Part shown: positions 9,601 to 17,899 of the stretch, one piece after another
Layout: each line of letters starts with the position of its first letter
How positions within the stretch are numbered: the first letter of the stretch is position 1
DNA from: JBJXHN01 sp046233135
GTDB taxonomy: Bacteria > Pseudomonadota > Alphaproteobacteria > Rhodospirillales > Rhodospirillaceae
Assembly (NCBI GenBank): GCA_046233135.1
Contig: JBJXHN010000009.1
Coordinates: 108,585 to 172,584, forward strand
Reading direction: 5' to 3'
Length of the DNA: 64,000 bases
Translations under genes and position numbers: made by a program
The notes under the pieces: generated by a model
Seen by the model: only the letters and a program-made list of their open reading frames with translations
Databases searched by the model: none
What the model was told of the DNA's origin: nothing

Positions 9601-12391
9601 AGGACACCGAGTCCCCGTCCACATTGGACACGATCGGCGAAGACGCCGCATCCAGCACGAAGGTGTCGTACAGCGAGGAAAAACCGTTGCTTTGGGAATA
9701 GAAAACCACCCGGTCGACATTGTCGAACCCGGACCCCATGGTCAGGGTCCGCCGGCCGGTGGATGTATCGAACGACGCCCCGATTTCCGTGGTGGGATCG
9801 TAGAGAGCGACCAGAACCCCGTCGCGGTATCCCTCAATATAGTCGACACCTCTATCGGCGCTGTTCGACTCTTGTTTCAACACAAAACTTTGGAAATCGA
9901 ACTCCGCCGTCGGGTCGGCGGTCCGGGTCAGGGTAAAGGTCGCCGCCCCGCCATAGCCGATGAATTGATTGGTCAGGGTGGAATTATAGGTTGGATCGAG
10001 TGGACTGGTATATATCGACCAGTGCCCCGTGGTATTCGACCCCACCGCATCAAGAGAGAAGGTATAGCCCCGGAGATAGAGTTCGGCGATTCCCCCGCCA
10101 ACGTCTGTTTCGATCCATATCGCAGGCAGCCCGTCATTATCGAATTCATCGAAGTCGATCACGTCGCCTGTCACCGAAGCTTGGTTCACGGTGACAGTGG
10201 ACGTTGCGGACGTATCCCCATCCCCATCGGACAGGGTTATGGCGATCGTCCTGGTGCCCGTCGGATCATCGGCCATGTTGGCGTATCGAACGGCGCTCAG
10301 CAGCCGTGCCACGTTCGTCGCATTGGCGGTCGAATAGAGATCAATGACCAGAGAGGTGCCAGTATTCCCGTACCCGGTTCGGTAACGGCCGATGTACCCC
10401 GAACCGCTGACCTGGACCGATTTCGGGTCCGTCCCTGCTGCGGAGACGCCGGTCCCATTCTCGACGTACAGGTAGTCGTAGGTCGTGGCCCCGACCACCG
10501 AGATGGTCAGCACCCCTCCGTCAAAGTCACCGCTGTCCGGGTCGGTGATCGAAAGAGCCGTCCCCCCATCGATAAGGACCGCGTCCCCCCCTTCCACATA
10601 GGTGACGATATCCCCGTTGAGGTTGGAGATGACGGGCGCATTGCTCGGTCCGCTCAGGGTCACCGTCACCTCGGCGGCGTCGGACGTCCCGCCGTCCCCG
10701 TCGGTGGTCACGAAGCTGACCATGCGGCTTCCCGACAGGCCGGCACCCGAGTGGGTATACTGGATCGCCCGGGTAATCGTGGAGATATTGGTCGACGATG
10801 GTGTGGCGCCATTCCATTCGATGACCAGGTTCGCGCCCCCCTGGCCCGTCCCGGTGATCGTCCCGACCGTGGCTCCCGACACGCTGACAACGCTGCCGTT
10901 GATCATGCCGGCAGACAGGCTGACCGTCCCGCTGGTATCGATGGTCAGGTCCTCGTTTCCGGTGGCACCGCCCACCGACACGGTCATCGTGCCCCCGGCA
11001 AACGACCCCGAGTTCCGATCCCCGATGACCGCATTGTCGCCCTGGTCCAGGGTCACCGCGCCGGAACCCTCGGTATAGGTCAGGCTGTCGCCGTTCAGAT
11101 AATAGATGCCGGGCGCGTCGTTCAGGTCCACCTCGACGACACCGATGGACACTCCTCCGCTGCCATCCCCGTCATCCAGGGTGAAGGTCGCCCTGGTAAA
11201 CGGCCCCATGGCCGTCGAAGTGTTCGAATACTGGATCGCATTGGCCAGAGTGGACACCGTGGTCGGCGTGGCATTGGCCGAGGTGAACGTGATCACAAGA
11301 TCCCCGCCAGCCGCTCCCGTCGCGGTGATCTGGCCGATGGCACCAACCCCGGAGATGCTTACGACGCTGTTCAGGTTCATGCCATTGGAGAGGCTGACCG
11401 TGCCACCGGTACTGATGCTCAGGGTCTCGTCCGCATTGCCCCCTTGCAAGCTGATCGTCAGGCTGCCGCCGTTGAAATCGGTGGAATCCGCGTCGCTGAT
11501 CACCACCGCCGTTCCCTGATCCAGGGTCAGGGTTCCATAGCCGGTGGAATAGTTCAGAACGTCACCATCCAGATTGACCGACGTCGGCGCCGAGGCCAGG
11601 ACGCCGTCATAGGCGCTGATCGCCCCATCAAACGCCGAGGCCCGTTCCACGGCCCCGGAAACCACCTCCAGGGACCAGTCCCCGCCGAGGGACGCTGCGC
11701 CCGTGGTATCGTCGGAGGCCGCCACATCCGCCCCGGTCAAAGCCGCGAGCCGGCCCAGATAGGCCGCCCCGTCGCTGCCCGCACCCACATCGCAGCCGTA
11801 CAGCAGCACATCCCCGTCGGCCGTCAGCACCGAGCCGATGGCCGCCAGATCATTGGCCCGGGCCTCCAGCCCCTCCAGCGTCAGGGCCTGACCGCCCAGG
11901 ATCAGCTTGCCCTCCACGCCATGGCTGACCAGATGGACAGCCTCGACCCCCGACCGGCCCTTCAGGGCTTCGGCCATGAAGGACAGGCTGTCCTGGCCTT
12001 GCGGGACGGTGATGATCTCCGCCCCCCGCTTGACCGCCCGGGCAATGACTTCCGTATCGGCCACGGTGGAATCGATGAAGACGATGTCCGTTGCCCGCGC
12101 GCGCCCTGTGTCCACCTGATCCTGATGAGCGGCCGGGGGCACGTGGCTTTCCAGCGCCTCGGCAAGCGCATCGGCGGGCGCATCGGTGTCGGGCGGACGG
12201 GAGGCCGGGGCCGACCCGTCCGCCCCGGCATCGCCGGCGGCCTCCGTCGCTGCATCCACCACGGCGGCATCCAGCAGAACCCGGGGCTCCAGCGCCATGG
12301 CGACCAGACCCGATGTCAGGTCCCGGGACCCGTCACATGAATGACGGTGCCCCACGTTCCGCGCTCCGAAAGATCCGAACCAAGCATTCAT
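6647..12391 (-). CDS. Giant DUF4347/LEPR-XLL repeat adhesin, predicted secreted
   Basis: A 1,914-residue surface or secreted protein. Near the N-terminus is the LEPR motif MALEPRVLLDAA, common in large type I-exported proteins, then a DUF4347 domain (about residues 99-270) with VHLVSHGVEGKLILGG and VLLYGCDVGAG. At least seven cadherin/Calx-like repeats of about 115-130 residues follow, each opening near VSNLDGD and containing a D-DS--F-GG core and an L-DGDG turn. A unique block (about residues 740-870 by eye) interrupts them. The C-terminus is acidic, then basic, with no GGxGxDxxx RTX nonapeptides that I can see. Start: ATG at 12391 has AGGG upstream; a longer TTG-started frame lacks support. 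It lies between the tolC gene and the M50/HlyD gene on the same strand, so it is the likely cargo of that exporter. Confidence 0.87.
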   Translation of the reverse strand: MNAWFGSFGARNVGHRHSCDGSRDLTSGLVAMALEPRVLLDAAVVDAATEAAGDAGADGSAPASRPPDTDAPADALAEALESHVPPAAHQDQVDTGRARATDIVFIDSTVADTEVIARAVKRGAEIITVPQGQDSLSFMAEALKGRSGVEAVHLVSHGVEGKLILGGQALTLEGLEARANDLAAIGSVLTADGDVLLYGCDVGAGSDGAAYLGRLAALTGADVAASDDTTGAASLGGDWSLEVVSGAVERASAFDGAISAYDGVLASAPTSVNLDGDVLNYSTGYGTLTLDQGTAVVISDADSTDFNGGSLTISLQGGNADETLSISTGGTVSLSNGMNLNSVVSISGVGAIGQITATGAAGGDLVITFTSANATPTTVSTLANAIQYSNTSTAMGPFTRATFTLDDGDGSGGVSIGVVEVDLNDAPGIYYLNGDSLTYTEGSGAVTLDQGDNAVIGDRNSGSFAGGTMTVSVGGATGNEDLTIDTSGTVSLSAGMINGSVVSVSGATVGTITGTGQGGANLVIEWNGATPSSTNISTITRAIQYTHSGAGLSGSRMVSFVTTDGDGGTSDAAEVTVTLSGPSNAPVISNLNGDIVTYVEGGDAVLIDGGTALSITDPDSGDFDGGVLTISVVGATTYDYLYVENGTGVSAAGTDPKSVQVSGSGYIGRYRTGYGNTGTSLVIDLYSTANATNVARLLSAVRYANMADDPTGTRTIAITLSDGDGDTSATSTVTVNQASVTGDVIDFDEFDNDGLPAIWIETDVGGGIAELYLRGYTFSLDAVGSNTTGHWSIYTSPLDPTYNSTLTNQFIGYGGAATFTLTRTADPTAEFDFQSFVLKQESNSADRGVDYIEGYRDGVLVALYDPTTEIGASFDTSTGRRTLTMGSGFDNVDRVVFYSQSNGFSSLYDTFVLDAASSPIVSNVDGDSVSYTEGDAAVALDVGGNASVTDPDSSHFNGGALTVSVASAIAGEDLTIDTTGTVSLSAGMTNGSIVRVSGVTIGSITGTGQDGASLGISFSSTDATSAAVGTLIQALRYSGSGYTASGTRSVSVALTDTDGNPANTSTVSVAVTATPPPTEPDGNEAPVMGGIGDAVSQVSANAGPVVVSDLADATVSDGDSSNFNGGSLTISQGSGTANGSWGLSGATVTSGGDGVFAAGESIVVGGVTIGTVHATNTGQGGGSLVITFTSDDATSARVQTLIRALTYDAPSGPGTRTFTATLDDGDGGSSSTSNGFSVSVVPRAPVVSNLDGDRVQVSNGGVVAIDIGGNATVSDADSTSFDGGTLTIARTGGLSGDFCLSGSGSTGVSAGASLATADGTIAAGDHVYVDGVRLGSVASVSDGQGGNNLVLTLEAVTPAQVQAFIRGLMYTSTAGGSHTFDLTIRDAATDAATSTAVSFIVDVDAADADGPVNTVPGDGLQAVDGQPLSLSDLSVTSTNGGTVTTTISVADGAGLFTVGGGAVISGNGTRNVTLSGSVAEVNASLATLIYTPAENSSGSQTITVVTSDGSGSDTDTIAVTVLDRPSWVNLHGDATTTVVGAAEALEQGGDAAVVDGDSATFDGGVLTLTRVDGSLAGAFSVDGTAILSGGDGVLAVGETIRVGDTDIGTVTEDGSGTGNLVIVLNANATPALVGQLIRGLRYTGASAGAHAFDVTVTDSATGVASDAARTTVTVTAAPDSPSPTDPTTPPTQDPSRPGPLPAPPRGTPTTSRPSPTDDGGRGSVSSQMPRSLGITGLGDIFRAEGPGQSPLSRAFWTAAGQASMSGYGSFGFGFRLALGDLRLLGALTRVDAMTGDLMILQNGAWVQLETLDALRLDGSDAPGPSASLGGPDHGRAYAWEEEPESGDDDADQDEPAARPPIRGDRAVAQAFPAPRDFVAALAQEADLSGRHAEVERLAMALASHVPPEGPKRWL

Positions 12392-12746
12392 CACCGCATT
12401 CCCTATTTGGACCGGGCGCGGATGTCGGGACAAAGACCGCGATCCACGCGCCTGCCAAGGCTAGCGAATCACGTCAGTAAAAAAAGCAAAAATCCTCCAA
12501 TCCACACTACTTTTATCAGTAGAAAACTTTTAGAAAACAGATAACATTTAGAAAATACACATTTTAGAAAATATTCACGACACAAATGAACAACATAAAA
12601 GAAAAGAATAATGCTTCCAGACCTATGGATTCGGGAAAGAATACATATGCATTGACGCACACCTTAACCCTCAAGGCATACTTCTGGCTCAAAATCAACG
12701 AATGCATGAGATGAAAACAGACGAAGGCCTATAGCCCAGCCGGCGC
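12392..12746. other. AT-rich intergenic region with four TAGAAAA repeats
   Basis: This 355-base gap between the M50/HlyD gene and the adhesin is strikingly A+T-rich in an otherwise G+C-rich region. It holds four copies of TAGAAAA starting at 12520, 12531, 12549 and 12565. It is the natural place for the adhesin promoter (minus strand) and a regulator or nucleoid-protein binding zone. A 63-codon minus-strand frame inside it (12469-12660) has no recognisable family and atypical composition, and I do not call it a gene. Confidence 0.6.
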
Positions 12747-14864
12747 TCAGAAGCCGCTTTCCCGCAGCAGCACGGCCAGGGCGTGGCGCAGAAACCGTCC
12801 GGCCAGACTGGCCCGCTCGGCAGGCAGGACCACCCGCCCCCACTCCTCTCGGGCCACGGTGACCCCGGAGTCCGTCACCTCCAGCCGCGCCCGATAGAGG
12901 GGTACGTCCGGCACGATCCGCCCGTCGGGCGTCTGATGGCTGGCCAGGGGACCGCCATGGATGGCGGACAGGGTGGGATCGGCCAGAGCCTTCAGGGCGG
13001 TACGGTCCACCTCTGCCAGCCGCACCGACAGGGGGGGCCGTGCGGGATCGTCGAAGCGGAACGTTGCCTCGGCCCCCGGGATCACGCGGGACAGGTCGGC
13101 CGCCTCCAGAAAGGCGGAGGCCCGCCCGCCCGCCCCGGCGACAATCCGCGCCAGGGGCAGGTCGCTGCCCGGCCGGACCCACTGACCAGGGGCCAGATCC
13201 GGGGCGAGGTCACGGACCACCCCGTCCTGCGGTGCGACGATGATCAGCCGGCGATCGGCCTCCTGCAACAGGTCCCGGCGGGCCAGGGCCTCGGCGAGGG
13301 CTTCGCGCAGCACCGGTTCTGCGGACAAGGTGTCGGCGTCGGCAGCGACCCGCTCCAGACGCAGGCGCAGACCGGAGATCTCGGCCTCCACCCCGGCCAG
13401 CTGGGCGACGGAATCCGGGTTGCTCAGGCGCATCAGCACCTGCCCCCGGGGCACACGGTCGCCTTCGGCCACCGCCAGGTCTCCCAGCCGCTGGGCGACG
13501 GGAGGATAGATGTCCGCCGTCCGGAGGGCTTCCAGCCGGGCCGGGGCGGAGACCTCGCCGCGCCAGGGAAAAACCAGCAGGCCGATCCCCCCCAGGACCA
13601 GCAGCAGGGTCACCACCCCGCCACCTGACCAGCGGGCCTCGTCCCGGCGCCGGACCCAGATTCGGGCCTCCGACCAGATCGGGCGGCCGAGGAACCAGAC
13701 CAGCTCCGTCATCATCAGGATGATCCCCAGGACCTTGAAGAAGGCGTGGTAGACAAGCAGGGCGATGCCCAGGAACAGAAAGAAGCGATAGATCCAGGTT
13801 CCCCAGGCGTGGGCGATCAGGATCCGCCGGCGCGTCCGGGCGAAGATCTCCGGCGGCGGCTCACGGAACCCCAGGATCAGCCGCCGCATGCGCCAGCGGG
13901 CGAGCGCGAAGCTCCGTCCCTGAAGATTGTCCACCTCCAGCAGGTCCGACAGCAGGTAATAGCCGTCGAAACGCATGAAGGGATTGAGGTTGACCGCCAG
14001 AGAGGAAATCCAGGTCACCGAAGCGAGAACGAAGGCGCCACCCCTGAGCGGCCCGTCGGGCAGCAGCGCCCAGGCCAGGGTCGCCATGCAGGCCAGGGCC
14101 AGTTCCACCAGCATGCCCCCGGCGCCGATCAGCAGCCGCTGGCGCCGGCTGGTCAGGCGCCACGCATCGGTTGTGTCCGTATAGCCCACGGGCCAGAGCA
14201 CCAGCAGCGCCACGCCCATGGAGCGTACCCGACACCCCAGCGCCTTGGCCGCCACGGCATGGCCCATCTCGTGCAGCACCTTGGCGCCCACCAGCGCCAG
14301 AGCAACGGCGCCCAGGCCGTCCAGGGTGAAGGTCTCCACCGCCGTCGCAACGAACTGATCCCACTGGCGCAGGGTCAGCAGCAGGCCCAGCAGACCCATC
14401 AGCCCGACAATCCAGGCCGTCGTGCGGGTCAGCAACGAGGACAGCAGGGGCACCACACGGTCAAGAATCCAGTCGGGCCGGACCAGGGGCACCTTGATGA
14501 ACAGATAGCCGTGAAAGGCCCGGCTCGCCCAGCTCCTGCGCGACCGTCCCAGGCGGTCCAGCCGCCAGGCCCGGGCTTCGGCACCGGACAGCTCCAGCAG
14601 ATCGTTGCCGGACAGGAAGACGAGCAGGTGCCGCAGGTCATCGGGGCGGGCGCGGGTGACCTGGGCGAGCACGGCGTCCGGCCGGCCGGCGGACCAGCGG
14701 GCGAGCAGGTCGCGGGCCAGGGCGCCGATGCGAAAGAAGCGGTCCCGCACGGGATCATGGATGGTCCACATGGGGGCTCCGCCCGGCTCCGGCGCGGCGG
14801 GCAGCAGGCGGAGATCCCGGCGGATCGGCGGCAGGGCTTCGGGCAGGGTGCCGTCCCGGCTCAT
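12747..14864 (-). CDS. M50 (site-2-protease-like) zinc peptidase fused to HlyD-type adaptor domain
   Basis: A 705-residue polytopic membrane protein. The N-terminal 100 residues look like a PqqD-like winged module, followed by membrane helices. The M50 zinc site HEMGH is near residue 198 and the second motif NLNPFMRFDGYYLLSD near residues 290-305. After further helices, the last ~270 residues form a HlyD/biotinyl-lipoyl-like adaptor (YPPVAQRLGDLAVAEGDRVP, then APQDGVVRDLAPDLAPGQWV). Start ATG lies one codon after the stop of the upstream HlyD gene, so the two are co-translated. Members of this family occur beside HlyD and TolC genes and large repeat proteins; the role may be processing or inner-membrane handling of exported protein. 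That it acts on the neighbouring adhesin is inference. No ABC transporter of type I secretion is present nearby. Confidence 0.88.
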   Translation of the reverse strand: MSRDGTLPEALPPIRRDLRLLPAAPEPGGAPMWTIHDPVRDRFFRIGALARDLLARWSAGRPDAVLAQVTRARPDDLRHLLVFLSGNDLLELSGAEARAWRLDRLGRSRRSWASRAFHGYLFIKVPLVRPDWILDRVVPLLSSLLTRTTAWIVGLMGLLGLLLTLRQWDQFVATAVETFTLDGLGAVALALVGAKVLHEMGHAVAAKALGCRVRSMGVALLVLWPVGYTDTTDAWRLTSRRQRLLIGAGGMLVELALACMATLAWALLPDGPLRGGAFVLASVTWISSLAVNLNPFMRFDGYYLLSDLLEVDNLQGRSFALARWRMRRLILGFREPPPEIFARTRRRILIAHAWGTWIYRFFLFLGIALLVYHAFFKVLGIILMMTELVWFLGRPIWSEARIWVRRRDEARWSGGGVVTLLLVLGGIGLLVFPWRGEVSAPARLEALRTADIYPPVAQRLGDLAVAEGDRVPRGQVLMRLSNPDSVAQLAGVEAEISGLRLRLERVAADADTLSAEPVLREALAEALARRDLLQEADRRLIIVAPQDGVVRDLAPDLAPGQWVRPGSDLPLARIVAGAGGRASAFLEAADLSRVIPGAEATFRFDDPARPPLSVRLAEVDRTALKALADPTLSAIHGGPLASHQTPDGRIVPDVPLYRARLEVTDSGVTVAREEWGRVVLPAERASLAGRFLRHALAVLLRESGF

Positions 14865-14867
14865 CCC

Positions 14868-16262
14868 CTAGATCCCCAGCCACTGACGCAACACGGCGAT
14901 GGGCTTGCGGAACAGGTACAGGGCCAGGGGCACCTGCTCGCCGCTGATCCGGGCCGTGCCGGTCAGGCCGATGCGCGGCAGCGGCGCCCCTTCTGCCGGG
15001 GGATCCAGGCGGGCCACCACGCGATAGGCGGCGATCCCCTGATCGGTCACGCGGGGGCGATAGCCGACGGTTTCCAGCGCCCCGGACAGGGGGGTCAGCG
15101 GATCGCCATCCAGGAACAGGCGGACCGGCGCGCCAGGGCGGGTCACCAGGGCGGCGTCCACCGGCATGTCGGCTTCCAGCCGCACCCGGTCGGGATCGGC
15201 CACATCAAGGATCCGCTCCCCCGTGCCCACCGGACGGCCCACCCAGGCGTCCGGATTGTCCAGGATGGCGACCCCGGCGCGTTCCGCCCGCACGGTAACC
15301 CGCTCCAGCTGCCCGGCGACGAGGTCGAGTTCGGCGTCGCTTTTTGCCAGGCGGGTCCGCAGCAAAGCCACCTGAGCCGCCCCCTCCCGGTCCCCGAAAG
15401 CGCTTTGTTCCGCCCGGCGCAGTTCGGCCCGGGCCACGTCCACGGCCCGCTCCGCGACGGCCAGGCGGCCCTTCAGGGTGGTGTCATCGTAGCGCACCAG
15501 CAGGTCGCCCTTCGCCACCGGCTGGTTCGGCTCCACGGCCACTTCGGCGACCACGCCGTCCAGCGGGGCCGTAACCACCAGGGGTGCACGCGGAGCCACC
15601 CGGCCCGGCACCAGGGCAGACTGGCGCACCGGCAGCGCCAGGGCGGCCAGGGTCAGAACCACCGCCCCCAGGACCAGGGGGCGGGCGACGCGCCGCAGCC
15701 ATCCTCGCGTCCGGCCTCTTCCCAATCGCCGCGGGCGGTCCAGGACCATCCAGGCATGGGCGTAGGATTCCGCAAGGGTTTCCATCAGCACCCGTTCCGC
15801 CTCTGTCGGCGAGGTGTCCCGATCGATCCACAGACCGCCCCCCAGAAGATCGTCCCGGCCCCTCCCCAGATCGGGAAAGGGGACCCACCAGACCACCGGC
15901 GCGCCCATGTCCCGCCAGTCAGGCCGCAGGTGCGGCGGCAGATCCTCTGCGCCGACCAATCGGGTGCCCCTGTCCTCGCCGTCATCGGCGAGGGGCAGGT
16001 CGCGGACTGCGCCGGCGGCGGCCTCGACCCAGCGCACGAACGGCGCCGCACGATCGATGACCGAGACTCCGGACACAGCGCGCACGCGCGGACGGCCTCC
16101 GACCCCGGGCAGCAGCAAGGTCAGCCGTCGATAGGCGATCAGTCCCCGGGTGTCGTCGGCAATCAGGAAGGCCAGGGCGTCCTGGCTCGGCGCGCGCCGG
16201 GCCTCTCCTTGCAAGCGCAGCAGCAGGGCCGTGGCGTTCACCGGAGCGGCGGACGCGGTCAT
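14868..16262 (-). CDS. HlyD-family periplasmic adaptor with N-terminal GAF-like domain
   Basis: A 464-residue membrane-fusion protein. The first ~180 residues are soluble and GAF-like (LAFLIADDTRGLIAYRRLTLL, then ERVLMETLAESYAHAWMVL), predicted cytoplasmic. One membrane helix follows (about 190-212, LVLGAVVLTLAALAL), then the barrel-sandwich hybrid and helical hairpin of HlyD adaptors: VVTAPLDGVVAEVAVEPNQP, KGDLLVRYDDTTLKGRL, a coiled-coil stretch, and RVRLEADMPVDAALV. Both ends are coupled: its start overlaps the previous gene's stop by ATGA, and its stop sits three bases before the M50 gene. The cytosolic GAF-like head suggests an intracellular signal or docking surface absent from ordinary HlyD proteins. 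Probably part of a trans-envelope complex with the TolC homologue. Confidence 0.87.
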   Translation of the reverse strand: MTASAAPVNATALLLRLQGEARRAPSQDALAFLIADDTRGLIAYRRLTLLLPGVGGRPRVRAVSGVSVIDRAAPFVRWVEAAAGAVRDLPLADDGEDRGTRLVGAEDLPPHLRPDWRDMGAPVVWWVPFPDLGRGRDDLLGGGLWIDRDTSPTEAERVLMETLAESYAHAWMVLDRPRRLGRGRTRGWLRRVARPLVLGAVVLTLAALALPVRQSALVPGRVAPRAPLVVTAPLDGVVAEVAVEPNQPVAKGDLLVRYDDTTLKGRLAVAERAVDVARAELRRAEQSAFGDREGAAQVALLRTRLAKSDAELDLVAGQLERVTVRAERAGVAILDNPDAWVGRPVGTGERILDVADPDRVRLEADMPVDAALVTRPGAPVRLFLDGDPLTPLSGALETVGYRPRVTDQGIAAYRVVARLDPPAEGAPLPRIGLTGTARISGEQVPLALYLFRKPIAVLRQWLGI

Positions 16263-17095
16263 TGCGTCGAACCCGACCGCGACGCAGACAGATCCGGCGG
16301 CTGGAAGCGGGCATACCCGCTCATGCCGGGGCGCACGTTGTCACCCTCCGGGACGGTCAGGCGGGCGAACACGGGAACGGTCTGGCTGACCGGGTCCACC
16401 AGGGCACCCAGCCGGACCACCTCTGCCGGCAGGACGGCGCCGGTCTCGTCCACGGCGTAATCCAGGGACCATCCGGGCGTCAGCCACTTCAGCCAGGCCG
16501 ACGGCACGATCAGACGGATCTCGGGCAGGCCGCTGCCGATGATATCCAGCAGCGGCCTGCCCGGGGTCAGGACTTCGTGAGCATTGGCCTTGCGCGCCAC
16601 CACCCAGCCATCAAAGGGGGCTCGGACCACGCACTTGTCCACCTGAAGCTGATACAGCGCCACCTCTGCCTTTGCGGCCTCGGCGTCGGCGGCGGCAATG
16701 CCCACGTCCAGCCTGCCCATCGACCCCAGCTTGGCCAGCTGACCCCGGCTGCCCAGTTCCAGATTGGCCCGGCGCAAGGTCGCCGATGCGGACTGCAACT
16801 GGGCCTCCAGAGGCGCGCAATCGAAACGGGCCAGTTCATCCCCCTCGGAGAAGCGCTCCCCTTCCAGGGGCGGCAAGCTCACCAGACGGCCGGGCACCTC
16901 CGCCGCCAGGGTTGCCTCCTTCGGGGCTTCCAGAACGCCCCGAACCACAGGGACCACACCTCCCGCCCCGTCGCCCGTTCTGCCCTCGCCCGTTCCGCTC
17001 TCTCCGGCCAGGGACGGGCTCACTGAGCCGATCCAGACGGCCACCACCAAGGCCACCGCAATTTTGACGTTAGTTAAACCAGAACCCGCATGCAT
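16259..17095 (-). CDS. Small HlyD/RND-type periplasmic adaptor
   Basis: A 278-residue secreted or membrane-tethered adaptor. The signal-like start MHAGSGLTNVKIAVALVV continues to SVSPSLAGE, a plausible signal-peptidase site. The body shows the biotinyl-lipoyl halves (VLEAPKEATLAAEVPGRLV and KCVVRAPFDGWVVARKANA) around a short helical hairpin, then the beta-barrel. I chose ATG at 17095 because AGGAAGG sits directly upstream at good spacing; an ATG at 17110 is possible. It is first in a tightly coupled set (this gene, GAF-like/HlyD, M50/HlyD) and is predicted to link the inner membrane complex to the TolC-like channel encoded downstream. Confidence 0.85.
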   Translation of the reverse strand: MHAGSGLTNVKIAVALVVAVWIGSVSPSLAGESGTGEGRTGDGAGGVVPVVRGVLEAPKEATLAAEVPGRLVSLPPLEGERFSEGDELARFDCAPLEAQLQSASATLRRANLELGSRGQLAKLGSMGRLDVGIAAADAEAAKAEVALYQLQVDKCVVRAPFDGWVVARKANAHEVLTPGRPLLDIIGSGLPEIRLIVPSAWLKWLTPGWSLDYAVDETGAVLPAEVVRLGALVDPVSQTVPVFARLTVPEGDNVRPGMSGYARFQPPDLSASRSGSTQ

Positions 17096-17349
17096 CGCTT
17101 CCTTCCTCATCTCCCACAGAAGCAACCCTCTCATGGACGAGAACGCGAACTCAACCAAGAAGCATTCGCGAAAGAGGAAAAGCGCAAGAAAACCCCATTA
17201 GAAAACCTGCAGAAACACAAGCGTTACATAAGTAAACAAATGGCCGGCAGCGCACCGGCGCTCCCTTATCATCTAAATCTCGATTCGATTTCTAAAAAGC
17301 GGTCGTGCGCCTGTTGTGGTCCACGGCTAATGAGACACCTCGTTGATGC

Positions 17350-17455
17350 CTAAGCCGCCTGGGCAGGCAGGGTGACTTGGTTGCCCCGCAACTGGGCCGG
17401 GGCTCTATATCCGTGCCGCTCAAAGATCCATTCGCTGTTATAGCGGTGTCTGAAG
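17350..17455 (-). pseudogene. IS3-family transposase C-terminal remnant
   Basis: Reading the minus strand, the last ~35 residues end as in IS3-family integrase-core transposases (FRHRYNSEWIFERHGYRAPA, then a short tail and stop). Everything upstream in the transposase is missing; the frame runs straight into the ABC ATPase fragment, so the joint near 17455-17465 marks a recombination scar. TGTCTCATTAGCCGTGGACC, read on the minus strand just outside at about 17314-17336, may be the IS end. Confidence 0.6.
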
Positions 17456-17856
17456 GCGATGAGTTGTTCGCAGCCGCAAGGATCGCCCAGATCCACGACC
17501 ACGTCGTATCGTTGCCCGAGGGTTATGACACGGTGATCGGCGAAGATGGCTACCGCTTTTCCGGCGGCGAGAAGCAGCGCCTGACGATGGCCCGTACCAT
17601 TCTGCGCGACCCGCGGGTACTGGTGCTGGACGAGGCGACCAGTGCTCTCGATATCCGAACCGAACGCGCAATGTCGCAGGCGCTTGACCGGATGTCGAAG
17701 GGGCGCACGACGATTCCCATCGCGCACCGGCTGTCGACTGTCCGCCATGCCGACCTGATCGTGGTCATGCAGGCCGGCCGCATCGTCGACCAGGGCAGAC
17801 ATGACCGGTTGATGGCGCTCGACGGCGTCTACGCCGGCTTGACGCGAGGTGCTTGA
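17456..17856 (+). pseudogene. Truncated ABC exporter ATPase (C-terminal part only)
   Basis: About 130 residues of an ABC exporter nucleotide-binding domain: SLPEGYDTVIGEDGYRFSGG with signature FSGGEKQR, the Walker B VLVLDEATSALD, and the H-loop IAHRLSTVRHADLIVV. The transmembrane domain, Walker A and Q-loop are absent, and the 5' side is fused to the IS3 remnant, so this cannot be a working transporter. It resembles MsbA/AtmA-type exporters. It lies on the far side of the secretion locus and in the other orientation, and its wording does not look like a type I secretion ATPase, so it is unlikely to be the missing exporter of that locus. Confidence 0.85.
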
Positions 17857-17899
17857 TCCACATGGGCAAAAAACCGCCCTTGGCCGCCAACCGGTATGA

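Noticed and set aside
5027..12340. Very long plus-strand open frame opposite the TolC and adhesin genes
   Set aside because: Rich in His, Arg, Gly and Pro with no domain; it is the antisense of high-G+C minus-strand genes whose products have clear families.
6647..12391. RTX calcium-binding repeats in the adhesin
   Set aside because: Looked for GGxGxDxxx arrays and found only cadherin/Calx-like D-x-D-S and DGDG turns.
12469..12660. 63-codon minus-strand frame in the AT-rich island
   Set aside because: Hydrophobic composition follows from AT content, no ribosome site or family.
17456..17856. Missing ABC ATPase of the adhesin secretion locus
   Set aside because: Only a C-terminal stump, opposite strand, fused to an IS remnant and lacking Walker A.
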